64,000 nt of DNA. Source: Amoebidium appalachense. Taxonomy: Eukaryota > Ichthyosporea. Of the stretch, positions 50,723 through 63,967 are shown piece by piece; position 1 is the first letter of the stretch, and each line of letters opens with the position of its first letter. Made by a program: the position numbers and the translations under genes. Below the pieces are notes generated by a model that did no database searches, was not told the origin of the DNA, and worked only from the letters and a program-made list of their open reading frames with translations. The stretch is from NCBI GenBank assembly GCA_963693365.1, contig CAVNZM010000002.1:5642001-5706000 (forward strand), written 5' to 3'.

Positions 50723-51423
50723 ATGAAGATGGGAAGGTCTAAATTTGCGTGCACGATCGAGGGTGCAACTCTAAGCCCGCCAAACGGCACAATGCCGAAC
50801 GCCACGTGTGGCTCCAGCACACCCGCAAGTGGCAAAACAGAAGGCAGGAAGACTACAACCCAGCAGTGCACAAGAGATTCGTTGAGGGCCACATACGCCG
50901 TTTGGGAGACCACGAGCTTACGGAGCCCCCAGGGTCTCTGTCCCCTCCCGGTTCGCCTGTTATTGTCACCCCCGGCCCATTTTGTCATGGAGAAGATGAC
51001 GAGTTCATGATGAGTGATGCTTCTCAAGGTGACATGAACCATCTACAAAATCCCCGAAGAGGCCTCTTCAGGCAAGACTCGATCATGGCCTTTGCATCAC
51101 GCCAATCTCGCACAAGCTCAGCAACTGCATCACCCATCGCTGGCACGCCGCTCCACAGCCCAATGTTTGATGATGCAGTGATGCAACATCAACACTACAG
51201 CTATAGTTTTGCTGGGCGGGACTCTGCGAAGGAGTATTGCTACAGTGCGGGTAGTGCGAGTTCAAGTACGCCATACCCTGCCCAGTTGGCTACTAGCAGC
51301 ACCTATAAGAGCGCATATTATGGGGGACCTACTGTGAACCCATATTCTGCCCTACCACTCACAACGGCATGTGCTGATAGCTGGGGCAGGCAGTCCGAAA
51401 CCCGTGTTTGGCGGCCATGGTAA
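50723..51423 (+). CDS. C2H2 zinc-finger protein (one-base frameshift inside the finger)
   Basis: Single exon. ATG 50723 opens MKMGRSKFACTIEG, then the frame must change by one missing base at about 50760-50765 (GAGGGTGC) to read CNSKPAKRHNAERHVWLQH. Joined, they form one classical finger, Cys-x4-Cys-x12-His-x4-His. The total of 701 nt is one short of a multiple of three, in agreement. After the finger come a basic stretch (HTRKWQNRRQEDY), Pro/Ser-rich segments, an acidic GEDDEFMMSD patch and a Ser/Tyr/Gln-rich disordered C-terminus to TAA 51423, about 233 residues in all. A nuclear DNA- or RNA-binding role is inferred from the finger; the family is not recognised. An in-frame TAA lies upstream of the ATG. 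It could be a pseudogene, but the intact 220-codon remainder argues for a base error. Confidence 0.6.
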
Positions 51424-53196
51424 TTTTTCTACACATACTCGGACACTTGTGGTGCTAAATTAGACTACACGCGAATGTGGGTATTTCCGGTTTAATTTAC
51501 TTGATAGTACCAGTAGCTTTGTTTTTCCGCAACCAGCCGGACTGGGGTGGAGACCTTAGTTAGCACGACTCAGAAGTTCGAGCATATTCTTGATATTCAC
51601 AAAACAACTGTTTCAAAAACCACGCGCCGCGCACGTGCGCGCGCTCACACACAACATTAACACGCACCATGAGTGAATGCATATGATTACGGTAGCAAAG
51701 GAACAGTGCGACACAGAGAGCTTTTTCGTTTTTTTGAATGAAGTATTCTCCAACTTGTAGGCCCTCATGTTACCATGTGAACAAAGTTTTCGCTGATGTA
51801 CTTCAGGCTGCTCTACACTAAAAAAAAAGCCCCTGAAAGCTGCACGGTAGCGTGAAGTTACATTGATACAGTTGAATGAATGGTGGAGGCAAAAATGTGC
51901 TTATTTATGGATTGTCGAAGTATTACTTCTAAGATTCATAACTTAACCAACACACGTATGTATTGTTCCGCAGGCCATGAAAAATCATCGAAAATAAATG
52001 GTTGTGCAATTTTGTGCCAGCGATTCTGTACGGTATGGACTTCAGGCTCCCATTTCCCTCCCTTATCTCCTACAAAATCGTCTCTCTCCGTGTTCCGTGC
52101 ACTCACACACGCACATGTTAATGTGTTTCAGTACACATAAAAATTGTCAGTGTGCTAATGGTTTCTTCCGAGTGTACATTCTGTTGAAAATCATAGATCG
52201 AGTGTGATTCCTGCAGCCGTACGCTGTGCATGCCATCAGGTTAGGTGTGGAAGTGCATTTGTATCACGAAGCCAAATGTGCATACTTGTGCATACTTGAG
52301 TGCGTTACAGTACCCGTGTGTGGGGATGCCACGTTTAGTACAGATTTACGCACGTGCACACTGGATGATGTGTGTATGTGTGGGCGTGTGTGCCCCGGCT
52401 GCCGAGGGGTTGCTTGCAAGTTTTTATGTACGTGTCATGAGCGCATGAATGTGCATACGTGCCACACCGTTTGCGGGCGCATGCACGTGGTATCATCGTG
52501 ACGTCGACATAGATACACCCTGCGAACATGCAGTATATGCCGCGCATGTCACATAGTATCCGTTCTAGGTGTGTACATAGTACTAGGTGTGTGTGCGCGC
52601 ATGCATGATATTCCTCTCGGTGTCCACAGTTGTAGTGCCCCCCCCTGTATACCCGTGATGTTTTCATGCCACTGGATGGACCATGTGCATGCATGCCCCT
52701 GCCGTTAATGTGCGCTACAAATCAGAAACGAAAAGGTCTCTCTGCAGAACTAAATAGTGACTTTTTTGCTACAGTATAACCTTTCTCTCGCCCCCCCCCC
52801 CCCCCCCCCTCCTCCCTCTCCCCCCTCCCCCTCTCCCCCCCCCCCCCCCCCCCCCTCCTCTCGTTTTTTCCTTTTCTTTTTCCCCCCCCCTCGCTTTGTC
52901 CCCGAAGGGGCCCCTTAGGCCCCTGCATAGGAACTAACGCCTTCCACTGTGCACCGACGGTGCCCTGGCTAGCTAGGATGCTAATGCTACACGGCAGCTA
53001 AACTCCCATATCGTTACCGATCCTAACTACACATATAGTACACAGATAGGCCAGGGTTTTGGGCTAACCTCACCACAACCATTATTATGCAAGCCCCGAA
53101 AGTTGGTCTGAGACTAAGCACGTTCGCGTAGTCATGTATGCGTGCACAAACGAACAGGCAATCGTTAGCGTGTTGCTGCATGAAGACAACCTCCAC

Positions 53197-53231
<35 letters not shown>

Positions 53232-53731
53232 CCTCCCCCTCTCCCCCCTCCCCCCTCCCCCCTCCCCCCTCTTCGACCCCGGGCCTGCTATCGCCACAAA
53301 CTTAAAAAAAAAAAAGGTTTTGGGAGGGGAAAGGGAGGGGGAGGGGAGGGGGGTTGTTCGTATTTTCTCTCCCAATCTTGACATGATGTCCCAGTGTGGT
53401 TGATGTTCATTGCCTGTACTTCTGGGCTTGAAATTCATTCGCCCTCCACCTCGCCTTCACTCCCCCCCCCCCCCCCCCTCCCCCCTCCTCCCCTCCTCTC
53501 AATCCCTCTCCCGTCATCCCAATACTCTTAAATTCCCTACTTCCCTCCAGGGGCTGCGTCCTCCCCCCCCCCCCCCCCCCCCCATCCCCGTCACCCCTCC
53601 CCCCTCCCCCTCCCCTCCCTCACCCTTACGACCCCTCTCCCTCCCCCCCCCCAAACACACGCACACACCGTGACACACACATACATACACACAAACACAG
53701 CGCCACACACATACAGACACAAACGCACACA

Positions 53732-53795
<64 letters not shown>

Positions 53796-53843
53796 CGCAC
53801 GTTCGCACACATGCATGCACGCACGCACGCACGCACGCACACA

Positions 53844-53875
<32 letters not shown>

Positions 53876-53994
53876 TGCACACGCACACACACACACGCAC
53901 ACACGCACGCACACACGCACACACGCACACATGCCCGCACGTACGCACGCACACGCACACACACGCACACACACACAGGCACGCACACACGCGC

Positions 53995-54033
<39 letters not shown>

Positions 54034-54454
54034 CAGTGCACACACACGCACGCATGCATGCACTCACGGACACGCGCACTAAACAAGAGTTAGTAAGAAG
54101 TAGCCTCTCAGTTAGGAGAGGCAACTTGAATAATAATATTACATCTAATAGTAACATCGATAGCAGAAAAACAAACAAATAAGAATTCAGAGTAGAATCT
54201 GAATACTGGGAAGTGTTCTTGATTCCCAGGAGCTGAACATTTAAATCCTGCTTCTGCACTATATTGTTCATTTCTTTTATATCCAACTAAAGTATAGGCG
54301 CCGATATAACTTGGATTACGGTACTCTAACTGTATTAGTATTAAAGCTGTTATTGTTATTAACTTAGTAAGATATGGAACATTAGTTCCTAGGTACTATA
54401 GCTGTAACAGTAATACTCTAGTACCATAGTACTATAGCTGTAACACAGCACGCA

Positions 54455-54503
<49 letters not shown>

Positions 54504-55163
54504 GTGGCACACACACACAAATGCCCCATCAGCAAACCCTAACACAGCCCAGTGATTAGCCCATTTTGCGCCCTTCCTGCCGTAACTTCTTGTACATAAC
54601 ATCAACTTGATACTTCGCCTTGCATAAACGCTGGATTTCCGCAGTCACAGATACGCCGGATGGGTGGCATGTTGGACTACTGACTGTTCCATAAGCTTGT
54701 GAGTTAACAAATCACTATACCGTACTCCACTTACAGAACCTTGCTTTCGAGCTGTTGTGTTGCCAATGGGCTCCCCACCCAGTCCGCCACGTCTCTCCAA
54801 CTGCATGCAAGAGCTGTGCTTTGAGGTCGCCCACCATGGGGGGGGGGGGGGGGGGGGGGGGGGGGAGGGGGGGGCACGGCATTCACTACAGCATCGGTGC
54901 AGTTTGAGCACCGTGACTCACCCGTCTTGCCACTAGAAAATTGAATCATTCGGGGTTCCCGGAATACCACTATATGTAGAGTGCGGCAAAACCAGTGGTA
55001 TTTGATCTACTAAATGTAACGTGTAGGCCCTGACCCCAACCACTATCACCACTACACGCACACGCACAAATTATACACACCCGGTAGCCCAGGGTGTTTG
55101 CGGATTGGCTTCTGACATCATACCAGGCGCCTACCTGAGAAATCTGAAGGGAAAGTTATCAGC

Positions 55164-55201
<38 letters not shown>

Positions 55202-55320
55202 CGCCCCCCGCCCCCGCCCTTCCCCGTCCCTCCCCATTAATCCCACTTCTCCCGTCCCCTCGCAAAATTACTGGAAGTCTTTTTAACCTCCCCGTAGGCT
55301 AGCTAGCTCATTGAATTCAA
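51424..55320. other. Intergenic stretch
   Basis: Ordinary AT-balanced sequence from 51424 to about 52780, then C-run blocks (52792-52856, 53200-53275, 53462-53650), a CA/ACGC-rich tract (53656-54060), T/A-rich sequence with short tandem words (CTATAGCTGTAACA at 54399 and 54431), a CA tract (54456-54500) and a poly-G run (54839-54872). No exon is supported. Confidence 0.55.
53735..54030. repeat. CA and ACGC microsatellites
   Basis: A pure CA tract (about 53735-53792) is followed by an (ACGC) array (53817-53876) and mixed CA/CG alternation, which could form Z-DNA. Confidence 0.92.
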
Positions 55321-55596
55321 GTATTTTCAGCAGGTGCTGTTGCTGTACCGACTTACATGATTTGATGCCCCCCCCCCCTCCCCTCCTCCCCCCTCTTCTC
55401 ATCCCCTGCGCCAGCCTCCCACCAGCTTATACACACACACATGCACACACAAAATCATAATTAGGTCGAGTTAATTAACATACAATTAACCGTTATCACA
55501 GTGTTATAGACCCCCCCACCCCTCCCCCCACCACCACAACCCCCCCACAACCCTCAGGCCCGGAAGTGCACACCCAGTATGTCTGCCTTAGCTGAG

Positions 55597-55634
<38 letters not shown>

Positions 55635-56291
55635 ACTTTTTCTCTTCAGCAGTGGTCGTATTTTTAATCGTCACGTTCACCTTGCCAGCTGATCTGTCTG
55701 CCCCAAGCTGAATTCCGCACAAATGACCTTGCAAGACCTATGTGCACAAGGCCCCACCTTCCCCCCCCACTTTCCCCCCCTCCCCCTCCCCCCCCCCCCC
55801 CCCCCCCCCTCTCCCTCCCCCTCCCCCCCACCCCCCCCCCCCCCCATCTCCCCCCCCCCACCCTCTCCCCCCCCATTCCTTCCTCCTTCTCTCTCTCTCG
55901 AACTTTGCTTTCTCGAACTCCCCCCCCCACCCCTCCCCCCCCCCCCCCCAAAAAAAAAAAGAAAAAAAAAAAAGCCCTACCACAACAAAACGCACACACA
56001 CACATACACATGCGCAGAAACTCACGCAAACACACACCCAAACACACACATACACACACACACACACACACACATGCACACACGCACCGTGACACACACA
56101 CACACGCCCACACACACGTAGGCGCGCACACACACGTAGGCGCGCACACACACGTAGGCGCGCACACACGCACACACGCACACACACACACACACACACG
56201 TGACGTGCGCACGCTCACATGCACGCGCGCTCACGTGTACGCCAGCACGCGTGCACACGCACACACGCGACGCACCCGCGCGCACACACAC

Positions 56292-56337
<46 letters not shown>

Positions 56338-56387
56338 TCACACACACACACCTAGGTGCGCGCGCTCAAACACAAAGGTGTGTGCGC

Positions 56388-56504
<117 letters not shown>

Positions 56505-56871
56505 CACACACACCCGATAGATCTCATGACCCCCCCCCCCCTTCCCCACCCCACGCCATACACAAGCTCACACACACATACAAAACCCAGACCCAGACCA
56601 TGATAACCAGCTTATTTTGTGATGTGTGGAAGCCTTGTAAAAAAGTGACTGTGTGTGCAAAGTGGCTTGCACCTACCACATTCTTTATAGACCGAGGACA
56701 CGGGAGTATGATGGTATATGTTGGAATGTGACAGTAGCATGGTCTAAATATGACAGGAATATGAGAGGGGGGGGGTGAGAGAGAAGGAGGGTTGGGGAAG
56801 AGAGATGAAGAGAGAGGGGAGGTGAGCAGAGAGATATAGAGAGAGAGAGATTCGGGGTGGGGAAGAGAGAC

Positions 56872-56878
<7 letters not shown>

Positions 56879-56968
<90 letters not shown>

Positions 56969-57027
56969 GAGAGGGAGAGGGAGAGAGAGAGGGAGAGGGA
57001 GAGAGAGAGAGAGAGGAGGGGGGGGGG

Positions 57028-57076
<49 letters not shown>
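56879..57076. repeat. GA microsatellite
   Basis: A GA tract of about 43 units, then GGGA variants, a short G run and a second GA tract. Confidence 0.93.
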
Positions 57077-57079
<3 letters not shown>

Positions 57080-57112
57080 GTGTATCACAATGTGTGGGAG
57101 CGGGAGGTGTGT

Positions 57113-57143
<31 letters not shown>

Positions 57144-57452
57144 GGGGGAGAGGGAGGGGAGGGGGGAGGGGGGGGTGGAGAGGGGGGGGGGGGGGGGGGC
57201 GGGGGAGGTCCGATTTCTTTGGTGCTTAAAAATTTGCAGCACAAAAGGCATATATGCACATGGGTTGAATCTGGAGGGGGACGTAGTGACAAAAAGTGGT
57301 CCGTGACCATATTCAGCTCACGCTGTGCTAGCAGTAACTGTTGAGTTCGGATCGCGGACGTCTCAAGCATAGAATGCTCAAATTTGCGGAGGAAGGGTTT
57401 GTGAATGTTTGTAGGTACGTGCATTTGTGTGGATGTACAGTTTAAAAAGAGG

Positions 57453-57486
<34 letters not shown>

Positions 57487-57502
57487 AAGAAAAGTGTGTG
57501 TA

Positions 57503-57565
<63 letters not shown>

Positions 57566-58864
57566 GGGAGGGCATGACGGTCAAAAAACCCGGAAAAGCC
57601 TTTGTGACTTGAAATTGAAAATCTTAAATTTGTGACCCACTGCTGCAGCTGCCCACACGTTGTTACATCTGGATCCCTGCCACTACATAGTGTTCCTGTG
57701 CTGGACCTGAGCTCACCGATTGCATTGCAAATCTGCCAGACTTCTGAGCAGCTAATAATATTTCTTTTGACAGTTGAATAAGCTTGCTGAGTGCTAGTTA
57801 CGGCACTGTTTGCACCTACGTATAGGGTCGTCGACTTCGGTATTAAATGCATGCAGCCGAAATAGGCATATGCAAGATGTGTCTTCAACTATTTGAGTAT
57901 TACCGGTTTTTGCTTCTCCTTTGGAAAATGTTTACATGTCCCCACATCCCCCTTCTTTGTCCGGATTCATACGAGCAGCGAGGATGTGGGTGGTACCGGT
58001 GGGCACAGCTGTGGGGCCGGGGTAGCCTCTACGTATCTACGGATGTTTACACGTACGTGTGTGTGTGTGTGTGTGTATGCATTTGTGGATGGGTGGGTGG
58101 ACGGGTGGGTGTGCTTCCATGAAGTGGATATGTATCCGTCCGTGTGTGTGCGCGCGCCGCGCAGGCTATTGCGTGTATATGCGTTTACATCCGACCTGGC
58201 CACTGGCATCCCCCTCTATTATCAAATGCAATGTCGAACTGCACGCGTGGTACGTGTTCACGCTGTCCAGACACACTTGTACACGCACACACGTGCATAC
58301 GTGCACACACGCACACGTACACACACACACATACGCACACGTACATGCACAAACACACACACGAAAATACGCACATATGCACACACACTTGGCAAACACA
58401 GTTGCCACGACTGTTCATGTCCGACTGGGAGATCTGGATCTAATGGTTTGATGTATATCAAACTACCCAATCGAAAGTACGTCCAAAGTAGATTGGTTAG
58501 ATACAAACCTGACATTACACATTAAAGAATGAACCTATTGGATAATAAGTCATGAACTAATAAACAAGCGATTCATTGCACCGATTGGCTGGCTAGGCTT
58601 CAGTCGGTTATAGCCATATATGGCAAAATGGCATCACACAGAGCAGTCGGGCCATTTTTATCGAAGGCTCAACTTTTGAGCAAAAGCTGAAGCTGTGAGA
58701 AGAATTCGTTTTCCAGGCCTAGGGGTTCACTATAGGGGAGAAAGCTTGCGTTGGAGCCTGATTTAGGATATACATGTTCATAGTGTTATAGAATCATTCT
58801 GTACATGTCATTGTAGGTATAACTTCCGTACGTAGTTGGCTCCAGTGGGCAGGAAGTCGCAAAC

Positions 58865-60785
58865 ATGCCTCTCCCGGCCGTTGACGAAGAGACGAGGCTG
58901 GCCGCTGAGGCTATGGCCGCAGGTTAGAACTCATCCTGTGGGAAGTGTCTGGAGCTGTGTTCTTTAATATATAGGTCCTGGGCTTCAGGGAATTTTACAG
59001 TTAAAATCTTTTTTGTGGTCAGCAGTTGTGGCAGTTAAGAGCTACAAACGTTGTAAGAGCTCGGCAAGTGGGATTTTAGGAGAGGGAGACAAGGCTTGGA
59101 CAATTCGAAGCAGCAGCGAGAATATGTATGGAGGGGGTCGTATATTGATGTGCGTTCGTGACTGCACGTATGCCTATGCGCGTATCTGTGTGCCCGTGCC
59201 TTCATTTGTGGGAACGTGTGTCTGAATATGTTCTTTTTTGTGGTGATTGCATGTGCACGCATCAGTGTGTTTATTTGTATGAATCCGTTGCGTGCGTGTA
59301 TGCATGCCGGGTGGTGCCTGTCCGATTGCGTAAATAATGTTGCCTGTCTGCATGAACGCTCTGCTGCCTATACTGCAGTTTGGGTGTGCATGTGCGTGTC
59401 CATGGTGCGGAGAGGGGTGGGGGAGGGCAGGGTGGAGGAATGGGGTTGGGGGAGGGGAAGGGGGGGGGGGGGGGAGGGGGGAGGGGGCACTTTTTTGGGA
59501 CTGGATGGTATGGGCAGAATGAGCCTATGTGAGAAGCACAAAGGACGTAGTTACCTGGCATAATAATACTGTTAAACGAATCTTTACATAAGGCCCGATA
59601 TGACACATACTCTTGCAGGCTCTTTCGAGGGTCAGACTGCATCTGTTCGGGCTCGTAAGATCCAGTGGGAGAGCTATGAAAGGTACACTCCTACCTCACA
59701 ATTTCATGTTTATAAGAACCCCAGGCCCTTTCTGCTGTCTGTTATGTGCGGGACATGGTTAACTGTTTTTTGTCAGTAACTGTACTCAAGCGTGACATCA
59801 ATAGCTTTACCCGATCCAACCCATTCCATCTACTTCTTTCTAAGGTAGATAGCAAAGATCCATGAAGGGCAACCACCTAGTGTGTAGCCCCAAACACGCA
59901 CTCAGAATGCCCCCCTCCCTGCCCCCCCCCCCCCCCCCCCCCCTTCTTTCTTTGTTTTTTTTTTTTTGTTTTTCTTGGATTACTCGGATATCTTATTTAT
60001 TGTCCAAAATTAGGGTGCTTGCACTGATGCCTTCATCATAGAAGCACACACACACAAGAAGGTGCCGTCTATGCCTGTCTGTACCAAATTTTGACGAGAT
60101 TTCCTTTGCATGCAGGGCCAAGCTGATTGAAAAGGTTGAGGCGGATATGATTGTCCAGTATGACAGAGACCCGGCCGGCCAAGGCAAACTCTTGGCAGAA
60201 AAGGCACCCCCCTCCCTCCCTCCCCCCCCCCTCCCCCCCCCCCCCCCCCCCCCCCCCACTGCTTTTCTGCTTACCCCGTAGCAAGTTCATAGGTGTCAGT
60301 GTATGTACGTGCTCGTGTTAGCAGCACTTCTTCCATTAGGGAACAAAGGTTCAAAACAGACTATGTACGCTGTCAGACTACCAATATTTGGTCGCCGCCG
60401 GCTGAAATTGCTATGGCATGTGACGTGGATATGGAAGTATCTCAGTGTGGCGTCATTTCAGATTGAAAGTTTCCCGAACGTCTGTAGTCTGACAGGGTAC
60501 GTAGTCTTTTTTGAACCGTTAGTCGTTGAAATCTTTACTTCATACCATGGCCTCTGACCCCGACCCCAGCAACCCCCCTCCCCCCCCCTCCACCCCCCCC
60601 CTTCTCCTCTTATTACAGTATTATGTTTGGTTTGCACTTTGCATTGTGTTCTCCTTTATGAATGTGTACTTCAAACTTTATAGCATAATCTACTGCTCAT
60701 CACAATACAATTCACTAGTCCACACAGCCATAGTATCCCCCCTTTCTCTCTTTATTCTACCCCCCCCCCCCCCCCCCTTCCTCCC

Positions 60786-60875
<90 letters not shown>

Positions 60876-60995
60876 CTGGGTCAAGTACCTTGTGCCCGGA
60901 CATTTATTTTTATATCTGGTGTGATATTGTCGTGTTGTTTTGAAGTGCACAGGTTTACTTTTCTTCTCTTTTGGTTCGTCCCCCCCCCCCCCCCC

Positions 60996-61027
<32 letters not shown>

Positions 61028-61539
61028 TTGGGGGGGGGGGGGGGGGGGTTCTCCTACACCTTATAATGCATACCTTTCCCTCTTTTTAATGTTTGTGTTG
61101 TCTCAAGCATTACTACCTCGCCCCTTTCTAACCCTCTCCCCGCTTGCGGTTTCTCCCCGCCCAAGCTCCGTTTACCAAACAAACTTTCAGTCCCCTTCCC
61201 GATGGGAGTAATAGGACTAGCCATACCTCGTTTCTATATTGTGCTAAGTGTTTCGATCTGGACACGTGGTTCATTTTGCATGAATAGGGTGACCTGGGCT
61301 GAAATCCCACAATCCCAGATGCTTTCCAGGTTTTCTACTTTGTTCCTTCCTGTTTCCCTCTAGTTTCTGCTTTCTCCCACACCTGCACACAACACCATCC
61401 CTAACCGCATGTATTCTTTGTGCCCAGGGACGGGAGTATGCCAGCCTGTTCCTCTCACTACTCACCAAGCTCAGTAACGATGAGGCCATCCAGTATCTTC
61501 TCACTATGATCGACGACCAACTCACTGCAGGTACAAACC

Positions 61540-61570
<31 letters not shown>

Positions 61571-61907
61571 ACACCAACACACACACATTCTATCCCCCCC
61601 CCCCCCCCCCCCCTTCCCCACCCTTCCCGTCCTCTCTCCACTTCCTCCCCCTTCCCTCCCTGCACCACCTTTTCCATATGTTCTTCACATTATCAAACAC
61701 ACACAACATCCCACTGCGATCACCAATACCCACACAGCCATATTACGCAAGGTTTATTTATTGATTGTTTTGGATCGAAGCCGGTGTGGTGGATAACCCA
61801 TGTAAGACAACTGGCCAAGATTGATTGTACGTATGGCAACCATACGTGTAACATACCTCCTTTTATCCGTCCGATCTCTTTGGCCCCGTCAAATGCATCT
61901 CAGGCAG

Positions 61908-61943
<36 letters not shown>

Positions 61944-62144
61944 CGCCTCTCTGATGCCCCTAGGGGCTCCATCCTTGCAACCCCTTCCTAAGCTCAACCA
62001 ACCTCTTCCTCTCCCTCCCTCTTCCCCCTTTCTCTCTGAAGACGGGCTCTGCATTATGATGCCCACTGCGTGTGTGCCTTGAGCAAGTCTGCATTGTGTA
62101 ATTCTTAGTAGATGTGTCCCTCATACTCGATAACACCATCTAAG

Positions 62145-62192
<48 letters not shown>

Positions 62193-63224
62193 TCCCCGTT
62201 TCCCCGATGCCCCTAGGGGCTTCATGTTTGGAATTCCTTCCCGTATTCAGCTAACCTCACCTTCTCCCACACTTCACCCCCCCCCCCCCCCCCCCCCCTC
62301 CCCGTTTCCCCCCCTTTTCCCTTTTCAGACCCCCTTCGAGTGGGGCTCTTCCATGCTGTGGGTGCGTCAGACCCCTCCCTGCCCTACTCCGTGTTCCTGC
62401 ACCTGATACTCAACAAGGACGATGCCTACATCCAGAACAAGGCCGTAAAGATTCTCTCAGCACTGGTTCTGACTGGTATGTGTGTGTGTGTGTTGTGAAA
62501 GTGCAGTGGGTGATGTGGTGTGCGGGTAGTGCTAATGATCGTGCGCGTTCGGTGTTATGCATTTATTTTGGGATGGTGTTTGGATGTTTGTGACAAGTCT
62601 GTTTGTGTTTGTGCTCTTGTGTGTTTGATGTAATTTTTTTTTCGGGGGTTGCTTGTGAATCTTTCACGGCTGGTGGACAAGAGTAAAACGAAAATATATC
62701 TTGATGTCAAAAGTGGCGGCAGCGGCCAGAGGGGGAGAGGTGGGAGGACCAGGGGTCCCCGGAGGGGGAGGGGGGGGGGGGGGGGGGGGAGGGGGAGGGG
62801 GGGAGGGAAGGGGGTGAGTCCAAAAGCTCTGTGCCTTTTTGAGAGGGGGGGGGGGGGGGGGGGGGGGTGTCCAAAAGCTTTGTGCCTTTTTTGCTGGGTG
62901 GAAGAGATAGAAGATTGGGAGGCTTAGTTTTTCCGCATATGTCAGTTTGTTATGTGCTTAGTGCTGCACTCTTTTTCTGGATTTGTTTTTGGTTCACGGA
63001 CATGCAAGTTATTACAGGCGTTCATGCCATGTATGGGCCCTTAGATGTGTGTAAATGTGCTTGCATGCACGTGTGTTTGCGTGCATTTGCTAAATATCCA
63101 TGTGTCCGATTACCGATGTTTTCCTCCTTCTTCCTTAGGGCGGCAGCTAGACAGCCAGAGCTGTGAGCAGTACATGAAGTGGCTGGCAGCCCAGCTCAAG
63201 AAGGGCGACCCAAACACTATCCAG
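58865..63224 (+). CDS. ATP6V1H: V-type proton ATPase subunit H, N-terminal part (runs off right edge)
   Basis: Six exons were found: 58865-58922, 59619-59682, 60116-60203, 61428-61530, 62329-62475 and 63139-63224, 182 codons with all phases matching. The start is MPLPAVDEETRLAAE. The series VRARKIQWESYER, EYASLFLSLLTKLSNDEAIQ, YLLTMIDDQL, VFLHLILNKDDAYIQNKAVK and EQYMKWLAAQLKK follows the N-terminal HEAT-like repeats of eukaryotic subunit H (VMA13) in order and spacing. Subunit H bridges V1 and Vo and silences free V1. The next exon should lie past 64000. The third intron appears to start with GC instead of GT (after GCAGAAAAG at 60203). Introns 3 and 4 carry C, T, G and CA satellites and introner-like repeats. 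Confidence 0.96.
60628..60679 (+). repeat. Introner-like repeat fragment in V-ATPase H intron
   Basis: TTTGCATTGTGTTCTCC and AATGTGTACTTC follow the order of the 3' module in the long copies; preceded by C runs. Weak but in sense orientation. Confidence 0.4.
60787..60871. repeat. CA microsatellite in V-ATPase H intron
   Basis: About 42 uninterrupted CA units following a poly-C stretch. Confidence 0.95.
60980..61048. repeat. Three abutting homopolymers C24-T26-G19
   Basis: Pure C (60980-61003), pure T (61004-61029) and pure G (61030-61048) are joined with no other base between them, inside the V-ATPase H intron. Confidence 0.93.
62041..62148 (+). repeat. Introner-like repeat in V-ATPase H intron
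   Basis: GACGGGCTCTGC is followed by ATTATGATGCCCACTG, TCTGCATTGTGT, GTGTCCCTCATACTC and CATCTAAG, then poly-C. This parallels GGGCTCTGCTTATTATGCAT and the 3' module at 2374-2475. It lies in the intron between 61530 and 62329, sense to the gene. Confidence 0.55.
62817..62893. repeat. Short direct repeat flanking a poly-G run
   Basis: GTCCAAAAGCTCTGTGCC and GTCCAAAAGCTTTGTGCC lie on either side of a G run of about 22 bases, in the intron after 62475. Confidence 0.88.
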
Positions 63225-63967
63225 GTGTGTGTGTGGTTTGCTTTTTCAAACAACACTGAAGAAGATGGGGTTGGGGCCGTTTTTTCCCCCCGAAGGTGGG
63301 AGAAGGTGGGGAGGAAGCGGAAGATGGGAGTGGGAAAGGGGTTTGTGTGTGTGGGGGGGGGAGGGGGGGGGGGAGGCAGGGGGGGGGGGGGGCGAGGGGC
63401 CGATGGGTGGGGTGGGTATGGAGGGAGGGAGGGGGGGGGGGGGGGGGGGGGGCAACAAAACTAGAGAAACAGAGTGCTTCGGGCAATAGATGGTGTTGCG
63501 AGGCGTAGGAGCTCGGAGATGGGTACAACAGCATGTACCAAATAAGGACACATCCGAGTGTGGTTTTATGGGTCATAAAGGTTACTGGGTGGGTGTTTGG
63601 TAGGGGCGTGTGGGTGGGTGTGGGTGTGACTGAGTGTGGGGTCGTGGCCGGCAGGGGGGGGGGGGGGGGAGGGGGGAGGGGGGGAGGGGGGATGTGAGTG
63701 GGTAGATGGGGGCAGGTTTTGTCTCGGGGCATGTCGCTTTTTGTTGGTGTGGTTGGTGTTTGTGCGTAGGCACAGCTACACAGATTCACACGAGATGCAC
63801 ACATTCACGCACAAGCAGATGCATTCATGCACACACACGCATACCTGCACACACACATAGACAAAGTTGCCCCCTCCCTCCCCCCCTCCCCTCCCCCCCC
63901 CCCCTCCCCCCTTCCCACACGCACACATACACACAAGCACACACTCAACGCACACACACACACACAA

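Noticed and set aside
52226-52501. Cys-rich plus-strand 91-codon frame
   Set aside because: Cysteines arise from TGTG/TGCA-rich sequence; spacing does not match any zinc-binding family.
57442-57888. Minus-strand frame with a non-repetitive N-terminal half (VGANSAVTSTQQAYSTVKRN)
   Set aside because: It could be an exon or transposon fragment but runs into poly-G, has no recognisable domain and no phase-matched partner.
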